The position numbers were made by a program, and so were the translations under genes. From Rudaea sp. 3F27F6 (GTDB lineage Bacteria; Pseudomonadota; Gammaproteobacteria; Xanthomonadales; Rhodanobacteraceae): 64,000 nt of DNA. Shown here in pieces: positions 38,571 through 50,149 of the stretch (its first letter is position 1; every line of letters begins with the position of its first letter). Location of the stretch: assembly GCF_005503555.1 (NCBI RefSeq), contig NZ_SCNG01000004.1:248001-312000 (forward strand), given 5' to 3'. The notes under the pieces were generated by a model that was given only the letters and a program-made list of their open reading frames with translations, searched no databases and had not been told where the DNA came from.

Positions 38571-40208
38571 CTACGGCGACTTGATCTGCTGCGCGGCTTC
38601 GGCCACCGCGCGCGGCGCGGCGAACGTGTCGGTACGCGCGTTGCGCCAGAATGACTTGAACACGGCATGGTCGGGCATGCGGCCGTCCAACAGATCGCCC
38701 GGTTCGAGGTATTGATACAACGCAGCAAGCGAACGCACCTCGTCGGGCGATACGCGGCGGATGATGTGTTCGGGTCCCAGCTCACCCGGATGAGTCAAGC
38801 CGGCCGCGGCGATCAGTTCCTTGAGCGCGTGCAGAGTGTTGTCGTGGAAATTCTTCACCCGTGTGGATTTGTCCGGCACGTTGAGCTTCTTCCAACGCCC
38901 CGCGTTCTGCGTGGCGACACCGGTCGGGCAGCGGTCGGTGTGGCAGTTCTGCGACTGGATGCAGCCGAGCGCGAACATGAAGCCGCGCGCAGCGTTGCAC
39001 CAGTCCGCGCCGAGCGCGAGCGTACGTGCGAGGTCGAACGCAGTGATCACCTTGCCGCTCGCGCCGATGCTGATCTTGTCGCGCAGGCCGAGCCCGATCA
39101 GCGTGTTGTGGATCAGCAGCAGCGCCTCGCGCAGCGGCACGCCGACGTGGTCGGTGAATTCGAGCGGCGCCGCGCCGGTGCCGCCTTCGCCGCCGTCGAC
39201 GACGATGAAGTCGGGCAGGATGCCGGACTCGTGCATTGCCTTGGCGATGCCGAACCATTCCCAGGGATGACCGAGGGCGAGCTTGAAGCCGGTCGGCTTG
39301 CCGCCCGATTTTTCGCGCAGCATGGCGATGAACTGGAGCAGGCCGAGCGGCGTAGAGAATGCGCTGTGCGCGGCCGGCGACACGCAGTCCTGACCGATCG
39401 GCACGCCGCGCGCCTCAGCGATCTCGGGGCTGACCTTGACCCCTGGCAGCACGCCGCCGTGGCCGGGTTTGGCGCCCTGCGAGAGCTTGATCTCGATGAG
39501 CTTCACCTGCGCATTCGTCGCATTCTCGGCAAAGCGTTCGAGGCTGAAACTGCCGTCGTCGTTGCGGCAGCCAAAATAACCCGAGCCGATTTCCCAGCAG
39601 ATGTCGCCGCCCATCTCGCGGTGGTAGCGCGACATCGAGCCTTCGCCGGTGTCGTGATAGAAACCGCCGAGGCGCGCGCCTTCGTTGAGCGCGCGGATCG
39701 CGTTCGCCGAGAGCGCGCCGAAACTCATCGCCGAGATATTGAACACGCTCGCCGAATACGGCTGGGTGCACTGCGGGCCGCCAATGGTGATGCGGAAATC
39801 GTGGCTGTCGATTTTTTTCGGCGCGAGCGAATGGTTGATCCATTCGTACTGCGTGCGGTAGAGGTCCTGCTCGGTGCCGAACGGACGCTTGTCTTCGACG
39901 TCCTTGGCGCGCTGATAGACCAGCGAGCGCTGCGAATGCGAAAACGGCGCCTCCTCGGTGTCTGACTCGACCACGTACTGACGCAGCATCGGGCGGAAGA
40001 ATTCGAAGAAGGTGCGGAAGTGACTGGTGATCGGAAAATTGCGTCGCAGCGTGTGCCGGGTCTGCGAGAGATCCCAGATGCCGACGAGGGTCAAGGCGCC
40101 GAAGATCGCCGTCGACCAGCGCCAGATCGGCCCGTCCCAGAGCATCGCGACCGAGAGCGCGAACAAAACGATAGAGGCGGCGAAGGGCAGGTAGCGCGAT
40201 GGCAGCAT
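38571..40208 (-). CDS. FMN-binding glutamate-synthase-like protein
   Basis: A 545-residue protein equal to the FMN/Fe-S synthase domain of GltB, with two N-terminal membrane helices ([33 protein letters not shown]). It contains [30 protein letters not shown] and the 3Fe-4S ligands C-x5-C-x4-C in [16 protein letters not shown]. It lacks the amidotransferase domain, so it cannot use glutamine by itself. Such stand-alone proteins are common and mostly uncharacterised. It stands alone, convergent with the DUF2182 gene three bases away. Confidence 0.9.
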   Translation of the reverse strand: MLPSRYLPFAASIVLFALSVAMLWDGPIWRWSTAIFGALTLVGIWDLSQTRHTLRRNFPITSHFRTFFEFFRPMLRQYVVESDTEEAPFSHSQRSLVYQRAKDVEDKRPFGTEQDLYRTQYEWINHSLAPKKIDSHDFRITIGGPQCTQPYSASVFNISAMSFGALSANAIRALNEGARLGGFYHDTGEGSMSRYHREMGGDICWEIGSGYFGCRNDDGSFSLERFAENATNAQVKLIEIKLSQGAKPGHGGVLPGVKVSPEIAEARGVPIGQDCVSPAAHSAFSTPLGLLQFIAMLREKSGGKPTGFKLALGHPWEWFGIAKAMHESGILPDFIVVDGGEGGTGAAPLEFTDHVGVPLREALLLIHNTLIGLGLRDKISIGASGKVITAFDLARTLALGADWCNAARGFMFALGCIQSQNCHTDRCPTGVATQNAGRWKKLNVPDKSTRVKNFHDNTLHALKELIAAAGLTHPGELGPEHIIRRVSPDEVRSLAALYQYLEPGDLLDGRMPDHAVFKSFWRNARTDTFAAPRAVAEAAQQIKSP

Positions 40209-40317
40209 GATTGGCGTCTCCGGGGCGAAGGCTTGCGCGAGGATACTCCGTTGCGTTTACCGCGTGCGCTCACCGCGATTGGCCGAGCTGAAACGGAAAA
40301 CGCGTAAACTTGCGTCA

Positions 40318-41433
40318 ATGGATCGACCCGCTCCTCCGCAGAAACCCCGCCGTCCGCGCGCCAAGCCGAATCCGCCGGATTCCGCGCCGCCGCCCGCGCC
40401 TGCGCCGAAAGCCGCGGCAAAACCCGCCAAGACCGCGGCCGCTGCGGCGAAGCCGAAGCGCGCCGATCTCAACACACGCCCGCAGATTTCGGTGCCGCCG
40501 GTCGGCGCGGTCAAGCGTCCGCCGGGGCGCGTGCAGATCGAGAAGCAGCCGCTCGCGCGCGTGGACTGGGCGCGCGTGCGCGAACGCCTCGGCGAGTACG
40601 CCAAACTCGCGCGCATGCACAAACCGATCGGCACGGTGCTGCTGCTGTGGCCGACCTGGTGGGCGCTGTGGCTCGCCGCGGGCGATTTTCCGCCGTGGCC
40701 GGCGTTGATCATCTTCACCCTCGGCGTATTCCTCATGCGCTCGGCCGGTTGCGTGATCAACGACTATGCCGACCGCAAACTCGACCCCGAAGTGAAGCGC
40801 ACGCGCGAGCGCCCGATCGCCGCGGGCACGGTCAGTCCGCGCGAAGCACTCGCGGTCTTCGCCGTCCTGCTCGTGTGCGCGTTCGTGCTCGTGCTGTTCA
40901 CCAACACCTTGACGATCGAACTGTCTTTCGTCGGCGCATTCCTCGCCGCGACTTACCCGTTCACCAAGCGCTATACGCACCTGCCGCAGGTCTATCTCGG
41001 CGCCGCGTTCGGCTGGTCGATCCCGATGGCGTTCGCCGCGGTGACGAACTCGACGCCGCCGCTGTGCTGGCTGCTGTTCCTCGCCAACGTGCTGTACTCG
41101 ACCATCTACGACACCGAGTACGCGATGGTCGACCGCGACGACGATCTGCGTGTCGGCGCGAAATCGACCGCGATCCTGTTCGGCGACGCCGACCTGCCGA
41201 TTCTCGGCGTGCTGATGGCGATGTTTCTCATCGCGATGGCGCTCGTCGCCCAGCGCGGACACCTGCATTGGCCGTACTTCGTCGGCGTCGGCGTCGCCGC
41301 CACGCTGTTCGCCTACCAGCTCTGGATCATGCGCGGCCGCGACCGCGACGCTTGTTTCGCCGCATTTCGCAACAACAACTGGGTCGGTATGGCGCTGTGG
41401 GTCGGCATCGCCATCTCGCTGGCGATGAAGTAA
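40318..41433 (+). CDS. ubiA: 4-hydroxybenzoate polyprenyltransferase with long N-terminal extension
   Basis: A 371-residue UbiA enzyme that attaches the polyprenyl chain to 4-hydroxybenzoate in ubiquinone synthesis. The membrane domain (about 95-371) has [18 protein letters not shown], the prenyl-diphosphate motif [15 protein letters not shown] and the second Asp motif [16 protein letters not shown]. Unlike typical UbiA (about 290 residues) it starts with roughly 85 residues of Pro, Ala, Lys and Arg. The ATG at 40318 has no clear Shine-Dalgarno; a GTG at 40531 would remove most of the extension. Confidence 0.93.
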   Translation: MDRPAPPQKPRRPRAKPNPPDSAPPPAPAPKAAAKPAKTAAAAAKPKRADLNTRPQISVPPVGAVKRPPGRVQIEKQPLARVDWARVRERLGEYAKLARMHKPIGTVLLLWPTWWALWLAAGDFPPWPALIIFTLGVFLMRSAGCVINDYADRKLDPEVKRTRERPIAAGTVSPREALAVFAVLLVCAFVLVLFTNTLTIELSFVGAFLAATYPFTKRYTHLPQVYLGAAFGWSIPMAFAAVTNSTPPLCWLLFLANVLYSTIYDTEYAMVDRDDDLRVGAKSTAILFGDADLPILGVLMAMFLIAMALVAQRGHLHWPYFVGVGVAATLFAYQLWIMRGRDRDACFAAFRNNNWVGMALWVGIAISLAMK

Positions 41434-41542
41434 CGACAAAATTCGCGGCCGTTCGTGGCGAGGCATCGAACCACGCGCAGCCATCCGATGACGACGTTCG
41501 CCGTTCGATACCTCGCGGCGGACGGATTGGGAATTTGCAGCT

Positions 41543-42484
41543 TTGAAAGATACGCAGCAGCACCAAGAAAACGCCATCCGTTATATGCAGGTCGACGTCT
41601 TCGCCGAGCGCGCGGGCGGCGGCAATCCGCTCGGCGTCGTGTTCGGCGCGGACTCGTGGAGCGACGCCGACATGCAGCGCTTCGCCGCTTGGACGAATTT
41701 GGTCGAGACCACGTTCGTGCTCACGCCGAGCAGGGAGCAGGCAAGCTATCGCCTGCGCATCTTCACGCCGAGCAAGGAAATTCCGTTCGCCGGCCATCCG
41801 ACGATCGGCAGCGCGCACGCCGCGCTTGAAGCCGGCCGCGTGCACGCGCGCGACGGCGGCCTGATCCAGGAATGCGGCGCCGGGCTGCTACCGATCCGCG
41901 TCGAAGGCGAAAGCGCCGCGCGCCGGCTCTACGTGCAGGCACCCGCGGCGCGCGTGCTGCGCAGCGGCGCGGACGATATGCTGCTGCAAGCCGTGCTCGG
42001 CGAAGTCCGCCTCGGTGCGCTACCGCCGGCCTTCGTCGAAGGCGGCCGCCGCTGGTGGGTCGCCGAGTTCGCCGACGAGGCGAGCCTGCGCACATGGAAA
42101 CCCGATCACGCGGCGATTCTCACACTCGCGCGCGCGGGCGACAGTCTCGGCCTGTGTGTTTTTGCTCGTGCTTCTGCCAATCCCGAATCGCGAATCGCGA
42201 ATTCCGGCTACGACGTCGTCGTGCGCGCGTTTCCGGCCGGCGTCGGCATCGTCGAAGACCCGGCCTCGGGCGCAGCGAACGGGCTTATCGCCGCCTACAT
42301 CGCCGAACGCGAACCGCAAGGCACGCTCGCACGCGGCTATCGCGTCAGCCAGGGCCGCGAAATGGGCCACGACGCGACGATCGACGTGCGCATCGACGCG
42401 CGCGACGGCGCTGACGCGGCGATCTGGGTCGGCGGCCGTTCGCATACGATCATCGACGGCACGGTCGCGCGCAAGATCGACTGA
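41543..42484 (+). CDS. PhzF-family isomerase
   Basis: A 313-residue PhzF-type protein (diaminopimelate-epimerase fold). Family motifs are VDVFAERAGGGNPLGVV, the catalytic Glu in NLVETTFVL, FTPSKEIPFAGHPTIGSAHA and the C-terminal GVGIVEDPASGAANG. Phenazine genes are absent, so it is one of the many PhzF relatives of unknown substrate. The start is uncertain: a TTG at 41543 keeps the residues before the core strand, while an ATG at 41585 gives MQVDVFAE. A 10-residue insert (SANPESRIAN) near residue 215 comes from a small tandem repeat in the DNA. Confidence 0.87.
   Translation: MKDTQQHQENAIRYMQVDVFAERAGGGNPLGVVFGADSWSDADMQRFAAWTNLVETTFVLTPSREQASYRLRIFTPSKEIPFAGHPTIGSAHAALEAGRVHARDGGLIQECGAGLLPIRVEGESAARRLYVQAPAARVLRSGADDMLLQAVLGEVRLGALPPAFVEGGRRWWVAEFADEASLRTWKPDHAAILTLARAGDSLGLCVFARASANPESRIANSGYDVVVRAFPAGVGIVEDPASGAANGLIAAYIAEREPQGTLARGYRVSQGREMGHDATIDVRIDARDGADAAIWVGGRSHTIIDGTVARKID
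42184..42204. repeat. Small tandem repeat inside the PhzF-like gene
   Basis: Three successive 7-base units CGAATCG, CGAATCG, CGAATTC. They encode the end of an in-frame insert in the PhzF protein. Words like this (AATCCCGAATC) are common in intergenic repeats of Xanthomonadales, so a repeat may have invaded the coding region. Confidence 0.55.
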
Positions 42485-42558
42485 ATTTTCCGCCGCCCCT
42501 AGATCCGCGGCGCAGCGTCGGACCTTGTCGATGCGCCGCGGTTGCAAACATTCCGGCG

Positions 42559-43218
42559 CTAGGCGGATTTTTCCTGCGCTTTGTAGCCGGGCTGGCGGAA
42601 CGGATGCGCGTCGGCAAACTCTGAAAGCTCGAAGCAGCGCTTCGACAACGCGGCCACGTTCGGAAACGGCGCGATGTCGAGTTTGTAGAGATCGGCCATG
42701 ATGACTTGGCCGGCGATACAGATATCGGCGACGCCCGGCGCTTCGCCCAGCGCGAACGGCGCAGCCGGGCGCCGGCTGAGCAGCCGCTCGTAAGTCGCCA
42801 ATCCTTCCGCGACCCAATGCCGGCACCACGCTTCGATCGCCGCCGCGTCGGCGCCGAATACCGCCGCGAGATGCTTGCGCACGCGCGGCACGACGAGAGG
42901 ATGCGCGTCGGCAACCGCAACAAGGGCGAGCGAGCGCGCATAGGCGCGTTCTTTCGCGTCGGCCGGCAGCAGCCGCGGCTGCGGCCGAATGTCGTCGAGA
43001 TACTCCATGATCGCGAGCGACTGGAAAAGTCGATGACCTTCGTGCACGAAGGTCGGCACCACATGCTCGGCGTTCAACTCGGCGTATTCGGCGTCGAACT
43101 GGCGGCCCGACAAGATATCGACTTCGATTTCTTCGAACGGGAGTTGCTTCAGCGCGAGCGCGGCGCGGACGCGGAAGGCCGCATTCGAACGCCAGAAGCC
43201 ATAGAGCTGGATAGTCAT
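42559..43218 (-). CDS. maiA: Zeta-class glutathione S-transferase (maleylacetoacetate isomerase-like)
   Basis: A 219-residue GST. The N-terminal thioredoxin-fold domain has MTIQLYGFWRSNAAFRVRAAL (the active-site Ser is in RSNAAFRVR), VVPTFVHEGHRLFQSLAIMEYL and a helical C-terminal domain with PGVADICIAGQVIMAD. Zeta-class members turn maleylacetoacetate into fumarylacetoacetate in tyrosine breakdown. The usual SSCS motif is altered here and no hmgA or fahA gene is adjacent, so it could be a general GST. It lies downstream of aceF on the same strand. Confidence 0.8.
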   Translation of the reverse strand: MTIQLYGFWRSNAAFRVRAALALKQLPFEEIEVDILSGRQFDAEYAELNAEHVVPTFVHEGHRLFQSLAIMEYLDDIRPQPRLLPADAKERAYARSLALVAVADAHPLVVPRVRKHLAAVFGADAAAIEAWCRHWVAEGLATYERLLSRRPAAPFALGEAPGVADICIAGQVIMADLYKLDIAPFPNVAALSKRCFELSEFADAHPFRQPGYKAQEKSA

Positions 43219-43283
43219 GGGATCGGTCCTTTGTGCAAATTTCAGGAATATCTTCGTGGGATCGTAGCGCCGCTGCGCGTCAT

Positions 43284-44612
43284 TCAGAGCAGCACGCGGC
43301 GAAAGTCGCCGAGCAAGCGTGCGAGTTCAGCGGTAAAGCGCGCCGCCGCCGCGCCGTCGATGACGCGATGGTCGTAAGACAGCGAAAGCGGCAGCAGCAG
43401 GCGCGGCTGGAACGCACTGCCGTCCCAGACCGGTTCGATCGACGACTTGGAAACGCCGAGAATGGCGACCTCGGGAACATTGACGATCGGCGTGAACGCG
43501 GTGCCACCGATGCCACCCAGCGAGCTGATCGAGAAGCTACCGCCCTGCATGTCTACGGGCACCAGCTTGCCGTCGCGCGCCTTTGCGGCGAGCGCCGCGG
43601 TTTCGCGCGCGATCTCGCCGAGGCCTTTTTGATCGGCGTCGCGCAGCACCGGTACGACGAGGCCTTGCGGCGTGTCGGCGGCAAAGCCGATATGAAAATA
43701 CTTCTTCACGGTCAGCGTTTCGCCGTCCGCATCGAGCGATGCGTTGAAACGTGGGAATTGCTTGAGTAGCGCAGCAGCAGCCTTGATCAAGAACGCCAGC
43801 ATGGTGAATTTGATACCGGACTTTTCGAATTCTTGATTGAGCCTTAGGCGCAAGGCTTCCAGCTCGGTGATATCGGCGCGGTCGTGCTGAGTGACGTGCG
43901 GCACGACAGCCCAGTTCCGCGAAAGATTCGCCGCGGAGAGTTTCTGGATACGACTCAGCGATTGCACTTCGACCGCGCCGAATTTGGCGAAGTCGACATT
44001 CGGCCACGGCAGAAGCGTCGGCCCTGCGCCGGATGTGGGCGAAACCGCAGTTTCGGCGCGCTCGGTCGCAACCGATGAAACGCTGCGCGCATGGGCTTCG
44101 ACGTCGCCGCGCACGATGCGGCCGTTGCGGCCGCTGCCGAAAACTCGGCTCAACTCCACGTCGAGTTCGCGCGCCAGGCGGCGCACGGCGGGGCTCGCAT
44201 ACGGCACCTTGTCCGGCATGACGAACGCGGCATTTCCTCCTGCGAACGCCTGGGTATCTTCGGCGAGCGCTTTTTCGACCGGTGTCGCGGTGGCCGTCAT
44301 CGGCGAAGGGGCGGCATCGGCTTCGTCACCCAGTGTCGCAGCGTCCGGCACAGTGACATCGACGGCGGCTTCTGCCGTTTCGATCAACGCAATCACGTCG
44401 CCTTCGGACAGTGTGTCGCCGATGCGCACCTTCCATTCTTTGACGACGCCGGCCACGGACGACGGCGCTTCCATCGTGGCCTTGTCCGACTCCAGCATGA
44501 TGATGCCCTGGTCGACCGCGACGCGATCGCCGACTTTGACCAGCAACTCGATGACCGGTACGTCGCGCGAACCGCCGAGGTCCGGCACGCGTACTTCTTT
44601 CAGGTTTTGCAT
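43284..44612 (-). CDS. aceF: Pyruvate dehydrogenase E2 (dihydrolipoamide acetyltransferase)
   Basis: A 442-residue E2 subunit that moves the acetyl group to CoA. It has one lipoyl domain with lipoylated Lys44 (ESDKATME), a peripheral-subunit-binding domain (about 135-172: ASPAVRRLARELDVELSRVFGSGRNGRI) and a catalytic core ending SLSYDHRVIDGAAAARF, with the catalytic His and Asp. Enterobacterial E2 has three lipoyl domains; a single one is a shorter layout. The two alanine/proline-type linkers are normal. It follows aceE by 63 bases; lpd (E3) is not in the window. Confidence 0.95.
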   Translation of the reverse strand: MQNLKEVRVPDLGGSRDVPVIELLVKVGDRVAVDQGIIMLESDKATMEAPSSVAGVVKEWKVRIGDTLSEGDVIALIETAEAAVDVTVPDAATLGDEADAAPSPMTATATPVEKALAEDTQAFAGGNAAFVMPDKVPYASPAVRRLARELDVELSRVFGSGRNGRIVRGDVEAHARSVSSVATERAETAVSPTSGAGPTLLPWPNVDFAKFGAVEVQSLSRIQKLSAANLSRNWAVVPHVTQHDRADITELEALRLRLNQEFEKSGIKFTMLAFLIKAAAALLKQFPRFNASLDADGETLTVKKYFHIGFAADTPQGLVVPVLRDADQKGLGEIARETAALAAKARDGKLVPVDMQGGSFSISSLGGIGGTAFTPIVNVPEVAILGVSKSSIEPVWDGSAFQPRLLLPLSLSYDHRVIDGAAAARFTAELARLLGDFRRVLL

Positions 44613-44675
44613 ATTTGTCTCTATGGTTGCGCCGCGTGTATCGGCGCCTCTGCCGAATCGCCGCGGCGGCTCGCG

Positions 44676-47348
<2,673 letters not shown>

Positions 47349-47438
47349 AAACGGCTCCGAATGGGCTGATTGGTCCGATCGCGCGAAGCGAAGGCGGAAA
47401 GAGGAATCGGGACGGCGGCGCTAGGCGCGTCGCCAGAC

Positions 47439-47496
47439 GATTGCAATTGCAATCGATACACCACGATCATGCCGCGATACAATTGCGATTGCAACT
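47439..47496. promoter_or_regulatory. Two MarR-type operators between aceE and marR-like gene
   Basis: A perfect 16-bp palindrome GATTGCAATTGCAATC (47439-47454) and a near-copy AATTGCGATTGCAACT (47481-47496) start 42 bp apart, four helical turns. Both share ATTGCRATTGCAA. They lie between divergent aceE and the MarR gene, so the MarR protein most likely binds here, and this may regulate pyruvate dehydrogenase as well as itself. The binding protein is inferred. Confidence 0.65.
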
Positions 47497-47520
47497 CAAG
47501 GCACGCGGGAGGCATCGCCC

Positions 47521-47976
47521 ATGGCAAACAAAGAACCGGATTTGTGGTTCTCTTTCGTGCGCTCGCATCGCGTGCTGATCCGCGAAATCGAACGCCGGCT
47601 CGCCGCCGCCGGCCTGCCGGCTTATGCCTGGTACGACGCGCTGTGGGGCGTGGAAAGCGGTGAGGACGGCACGCGCCGCATGCACGAACTCGCCGATGCG
47701 ATCGTGATCGAGCGCTACAACCTGACCCGCTTGGTCGACCGCCTCGAACAGGAAGGACTCGTCACGCGTGCGCGGTCGCCCGAAGACGGCCGCGCCGCTT
47801 ACGTCACCATCACCGACGCGGGACGCGCGCTGCGCAAGCGTATGTGGAAGATCTACGAGACAACCGTGGCCGAGCTTTTTCTGCCGCAGTTCGACGCCAA
47901 GGCGCAACGCAGCGTTTCGCAGGCCCTGGATCGTGCCGCGCTGGCCGCGCGGCGGTCATCGCAGGACGCCCAGTAG
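47521..47976 (+). CDS. MarR-family transcriptional regulator
   Basis: A 151-residue MarR protein. The winged helix is seen in MHELADAIVIERYNLTRLVDRLEQEGLVTRARSPEDGRAAYVTIT (given in part), with the wing DGRAA. Helical ends form the dimer interface. GGGAGG at 47507-47512 supports the ATG at 47521. Divergent from aceE across two operators. The ligand is unknown. The TetR-led exporter gene set follows 194 bases later on the same strand. Confidence 0.9.
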   Translation: MANKEPDLWFSFVRSHRVLIREIERRLAAAGLPAYAWYDALWGVESGEDGTRRMHELADAIVIERYNLTRLVDRLEQEGLVTRARSPEDGRAAYVTITDAGRALRKRMWKIYETTVAELFLPQFDAKAQRSVSQALDRAALAARRSSQDAQ

Positions 47977-48027
47977 CGCGCGACGCGTTCGCATATCGGC
48001 GGTCGACGGTTCGAACGGACTTCCCCT

Positions 48028-48087
48028 GCCTCTGCGGTCGCCTCTGCGGTCGCCTCTGCGGTCGCCTCTGCGGTCGCCTCTGCGGCT
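48028..48087. repeat. 12-bp tandem repeat (five copies)
   Basis: CCTCTGCGGTCG is repeated four times exactly (48028-48075) and a fifth time with a two-base swap (48076-48087). It lies in the gap between the MarR and TetR genes and is a slippage-prone array whose copy number may vary between strains. The repeated strand is not preceded by a good start, so I do not think it is translated. Confidence 0.92.
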
Positions 48088-48133
48088 GCGAGCCGCCGTC
48101 TGCCTGCATCGGTCGCCCGGTCGCGATGCTGCG

Positions 48134-48164
48134 AATTGAAATTAATTAAGCGTTCAATTATAAA
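48134..48164 (+). promoter_or_regulatory. TetR-gene promoter with overlapping operator, likely leaderless
   Basis: A strong promoter, TTGAAA (48136-48141), 17-base spacer, TATAAA (48159-48164). Seven bases after the -10 comes the ATG of the TetR gene (48171), so transcription should start at or beside the A of the ATG, giving a leaderless mRNA. An inverted repeat AATTGAA (48134-48140) / TTCAATT (48153-48159) spans the promoter and is the likely binding site for the TetR protein itself. Confidence 0.7.
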
Positions 48165-48170
48165 GACGCC

Positions 48171-48959
48171 ATGAAAACCAAACCCGGCAAAGCGGCGGCC
48201 GCGAAATCGCCGAAGCCCGGCAGCGGCGGCAAACCGCGCCGCCCCGGTCGCCCGAGCGCCAAGGCCAACCCCGATCAGCGCGCGCGCCTGCTCGATGCCG
48301 CGGTCGCGTTGTTCGGCGAACGCGGCATCGCCGCGACCACGCTGCGCGCGATCGCGCAGCGTGCGAAGGTCACACCGGCGCTGCTGCACTACTACTTTGC
48401 GAGCAAGAACAGCCTCGTCGAGACCATCCTCGCCGAACGCGTCGCGCCGTTCGTCGCCGTCTCGGTCGCGCCGCTGCTCACGCCGCAGGCGAGCCCGCGC
48501 GCAACCTTGCGCAGCTTCCTCGAAGGGCATATGCGCAATATCGCGGCGAATCCGTGGATGCCACGCCTGATGGTGCGCGAGGTGCTCAGCGAAGGCGGCG
48601 CGCTGCGCGACCAGATCCACGCCCAGTTCGCGATGACGGTCGCGCCGAAGATGCTCTGGTTGATCGTGTCCGCGCAGCGCAAAGGCGAGATCCGCACCGA
48701 TCTCAATCCGGTGCTGATCGGCGTGTCGCTGATCAGTCTCGCGGTGTTTCCGTTCGCCGCCGCGCCGCTGTGGCGCAGTGTGGCTGCCTCGCTGTTCGAA
48801 GGCTTGCCCGAGCAGACAATGCAGAACGTGCGCACGCAATTGGCCGCCGCCAAGGGCTCGTTCGGCCTCGTGCCCACGACGCAGGACGATCTGATCGAAC
48901 ACACCCTGACCCTGTTCGACAGCATGCTGGAGAAGCCGCGTGCAAAATCGAAGCCTTGA
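48171..48959 (+). CDS. TetR-family regulator (CecR-like)
   Basis: A 262-residue TetR protein. A basic, Pro/Lys-rich tail of about 35 residues precedes the HTH (LLDAAVALFGERGIAATTLR, AIAQRAKVTPALLHYYFASK). The C-terminal domain (about 100-260) binds an unknown ligand. The gene order TetR, HlyD-type adaptor, ABC ATPase, ABC-2 permease is that of E. coli cecR-ybhGFSR, a drug exporter set, so it is probably the local repressor. No Shine-Dalgarno is present, in keeping with a leaderless message. Confidence 0.9.
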   Translation: MKTKPGKAAAAKSPKPGSGGKPRRPGRPSAKANPDQRARLLDAAVALFGERGIAATTLRAIAQRAKVTPALLHYYFASKNSLVETILAERVAPFVAVSVAPLLTPQASPRATLRSFLEGHMRNIAANPWMPRLMVREVLSEGGALRDQIHAQFAMTVAPKMLWLIVSAQRKGEIRTDLNPVLIGVSLISLAVFPFAAAPLWRSVAASLFEGLPEQTMQNVRTQLAAAKGSFGLVPTTQDDLIEHTLTLFDSMLEKPRAKSKP

Positions 48960-48971
48960 AGTTCAAAAGCT

Positions 48972-49049
48972 GTCATTCCAGCGCAAGCTGGAATCCAGCT
49001 CTTACATAGCGAAAAGAAAAAGCTGGATTCCAGCTTGCGCTGGAATGAC
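48972..49049. repeat. Inverted repeat between TetR and adaptor genes
   Basis: Two perfectly complementary 29-base arms (48972-49000 and 49021-49049) flank a 20-base loop. Each arm is itself palindromic (TTCCAGC-GCAA-GCTGGAA). The outer word GTCATTCC is shared with the repeat at 51122-51240. Elements of this type (GTCATTCC...GGAATCC) are widespread in Xanthomonadales and other proteobacteria. It contains the start codon of the next gene. Confidence 0.93.
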
Positions 49050-50028
49050 GAGACAAAATCTCCGGCTTTTTGCGGTCTTTTTTCTTGTCGCGGTCTCGCT
49101 CGCCGGCTGCGCGCGCAACAACGGCGAGGCGCCGCTGCTCGGCACGCTCGAATGGGACCGCATCGCGATGCCCGCGGAAGTGTCCGAGCCGATCACGCAG
49201 ATCCTGGTCAAGGAAGGCGACATGGTCGCCGCGGATCAGTTGCTGCTCGCGCTCGATCCAAGCCGCACCCAGGCGCAGGTCGACGCGGCGCAGGCGGACG
49301 TGACGCGTCTGACCGCGGCACTCGACGAACTGCGCCACGGCGCGCGCGTCGAGACGATCGACGCCTCGCGCGCCGCACTCGCGCGCGCGCAGGCCGGCGC
49401 GGTCAACGCCAAGCTCGCGCGCGACCGCGCGGCGGAAATCCGCAAGCGCGGACTCAACAGCCAATCCGATCTCGACAACGCCGACGCCGCGCTGCGTCAG
49501 GCGAACGCCGATGCGAACTCCGCGCGCGCGAATCTCGACGAGCTGCTGCACGGCACGCGCATCGAAGACGTCAATCAGGGCGAAGCCGCGCTCGCGCAGT
49601 CGAAGGCGACGCTCGCGCAACTCGAAGTGACCTTGTCGCGCCTGAGCGTGCGCGCGACGCGCGCGGGCCGCGTCGACACGCTGCCGTACAAGCTCGGCGA
49701 CCGCCCCGCGCAGGGTGCAAGCCTGGTCAGCCTGCTCGTCGGCGATGCGCCGTACGCACGCGTCTACGTGCCCGAACCGCTGCGCGCGAGTCTGCGGCAA
49801 GGCGCGCGCTTCCAGGTCAAGATCGACGGCGCCGCGCAGCCGTTCAACGCGACCGCGCTGCGCATCGCAAGCGAAGCGACGTTCACTCCGTACTACGCGC
49901 TGTCCGGCGACGACGCGAGTCGGCTCGCCTGGCGCGCGGAACTGGCGCTCGACGCATCGGATCAGACCAAGAATCTGCCCGCCGGCATTCCGTGCCAGGC
50001 GACGCTTGTCGGTGAGACGAAACATTGA
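49045..50028 (+). CDS. HlyD-family lipoprotein adaptor (YbhG-like)
   Basis: A 327-residue adaptor. The lipoprotein signal LFAVFFLVAVSLAGC fixes the N-terminus, and the only fitting ATG (49045) lies in the right arm of the inverted repeat. A lipoyl half (ITQILVKEGDMVAADQLLLALD), a coiled-coil hairpin (about 65-190) and the second lipoyl half (LSVRATRAGRVDTLPYKLGD) follow. It should link the ABC-2 pump to an outer membrane channel. An in-frame start at 48940 would translate through the repeat and give non-homologous residues. Confidence 0.88.
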   Translation: MTRQNLRLFAVFFLVAVSLAGCARNNGEAPLLGTLEWDRIAMPAEVSEPITQILVKEGDMVAADQLLLALDPSRTQAQVDAAQADVTRLTAALDELRHGARVETIDASRAALARAQAGAVNAKLARDRAAEIRKRGLNSQSDLDNADAALRQANADANSARANLDELLHGTRIEDVNQGEAALAQSKATLAQLEVTLSRLSVRATRAGRVDTLPYKLGDRPAQGASLVSLLVGDAPYARVYVPEPLRASLRQGARFQVKIDGAAQPFNATALRIASEATFTPYYALSGDDASRLAWRAELALDASDQTKNLPAGIPCQATLVGETKH

Positions 50029-50037
50029 AGAGCATTG

Positions 50038-50121
50038 GCCACGGATTATGCGGATGACACGGATAAAGCAGAAATATTTATTGCTTTGTTCTTTATCCGT
50101 GTCATCCGTGTAATCCGTGGC
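50038..50121. repeat. Dispersed inverted-repeat element between adaptor and ATPase genes
   Basis: Arms 50038-50068 and 50091-50121 (31 bases, 29 paired) around a 22-base AT-rich loop. It is the same family as the element in the gltB-gltD gap: both begin GCCACGGATT and repeat CGGAT words. It lies 10 bases after the adaptor stop. Confidence 0.9.
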
Positions 50122-50149
50122 AAAAAATGCTCCTAGCAGAACACCACAA

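Noticed and set aside
48028-48087. A CRISPR array
   Set aside because: Units are 12 bp with no spacers and no cas genes; it is a simple tandem repeat.
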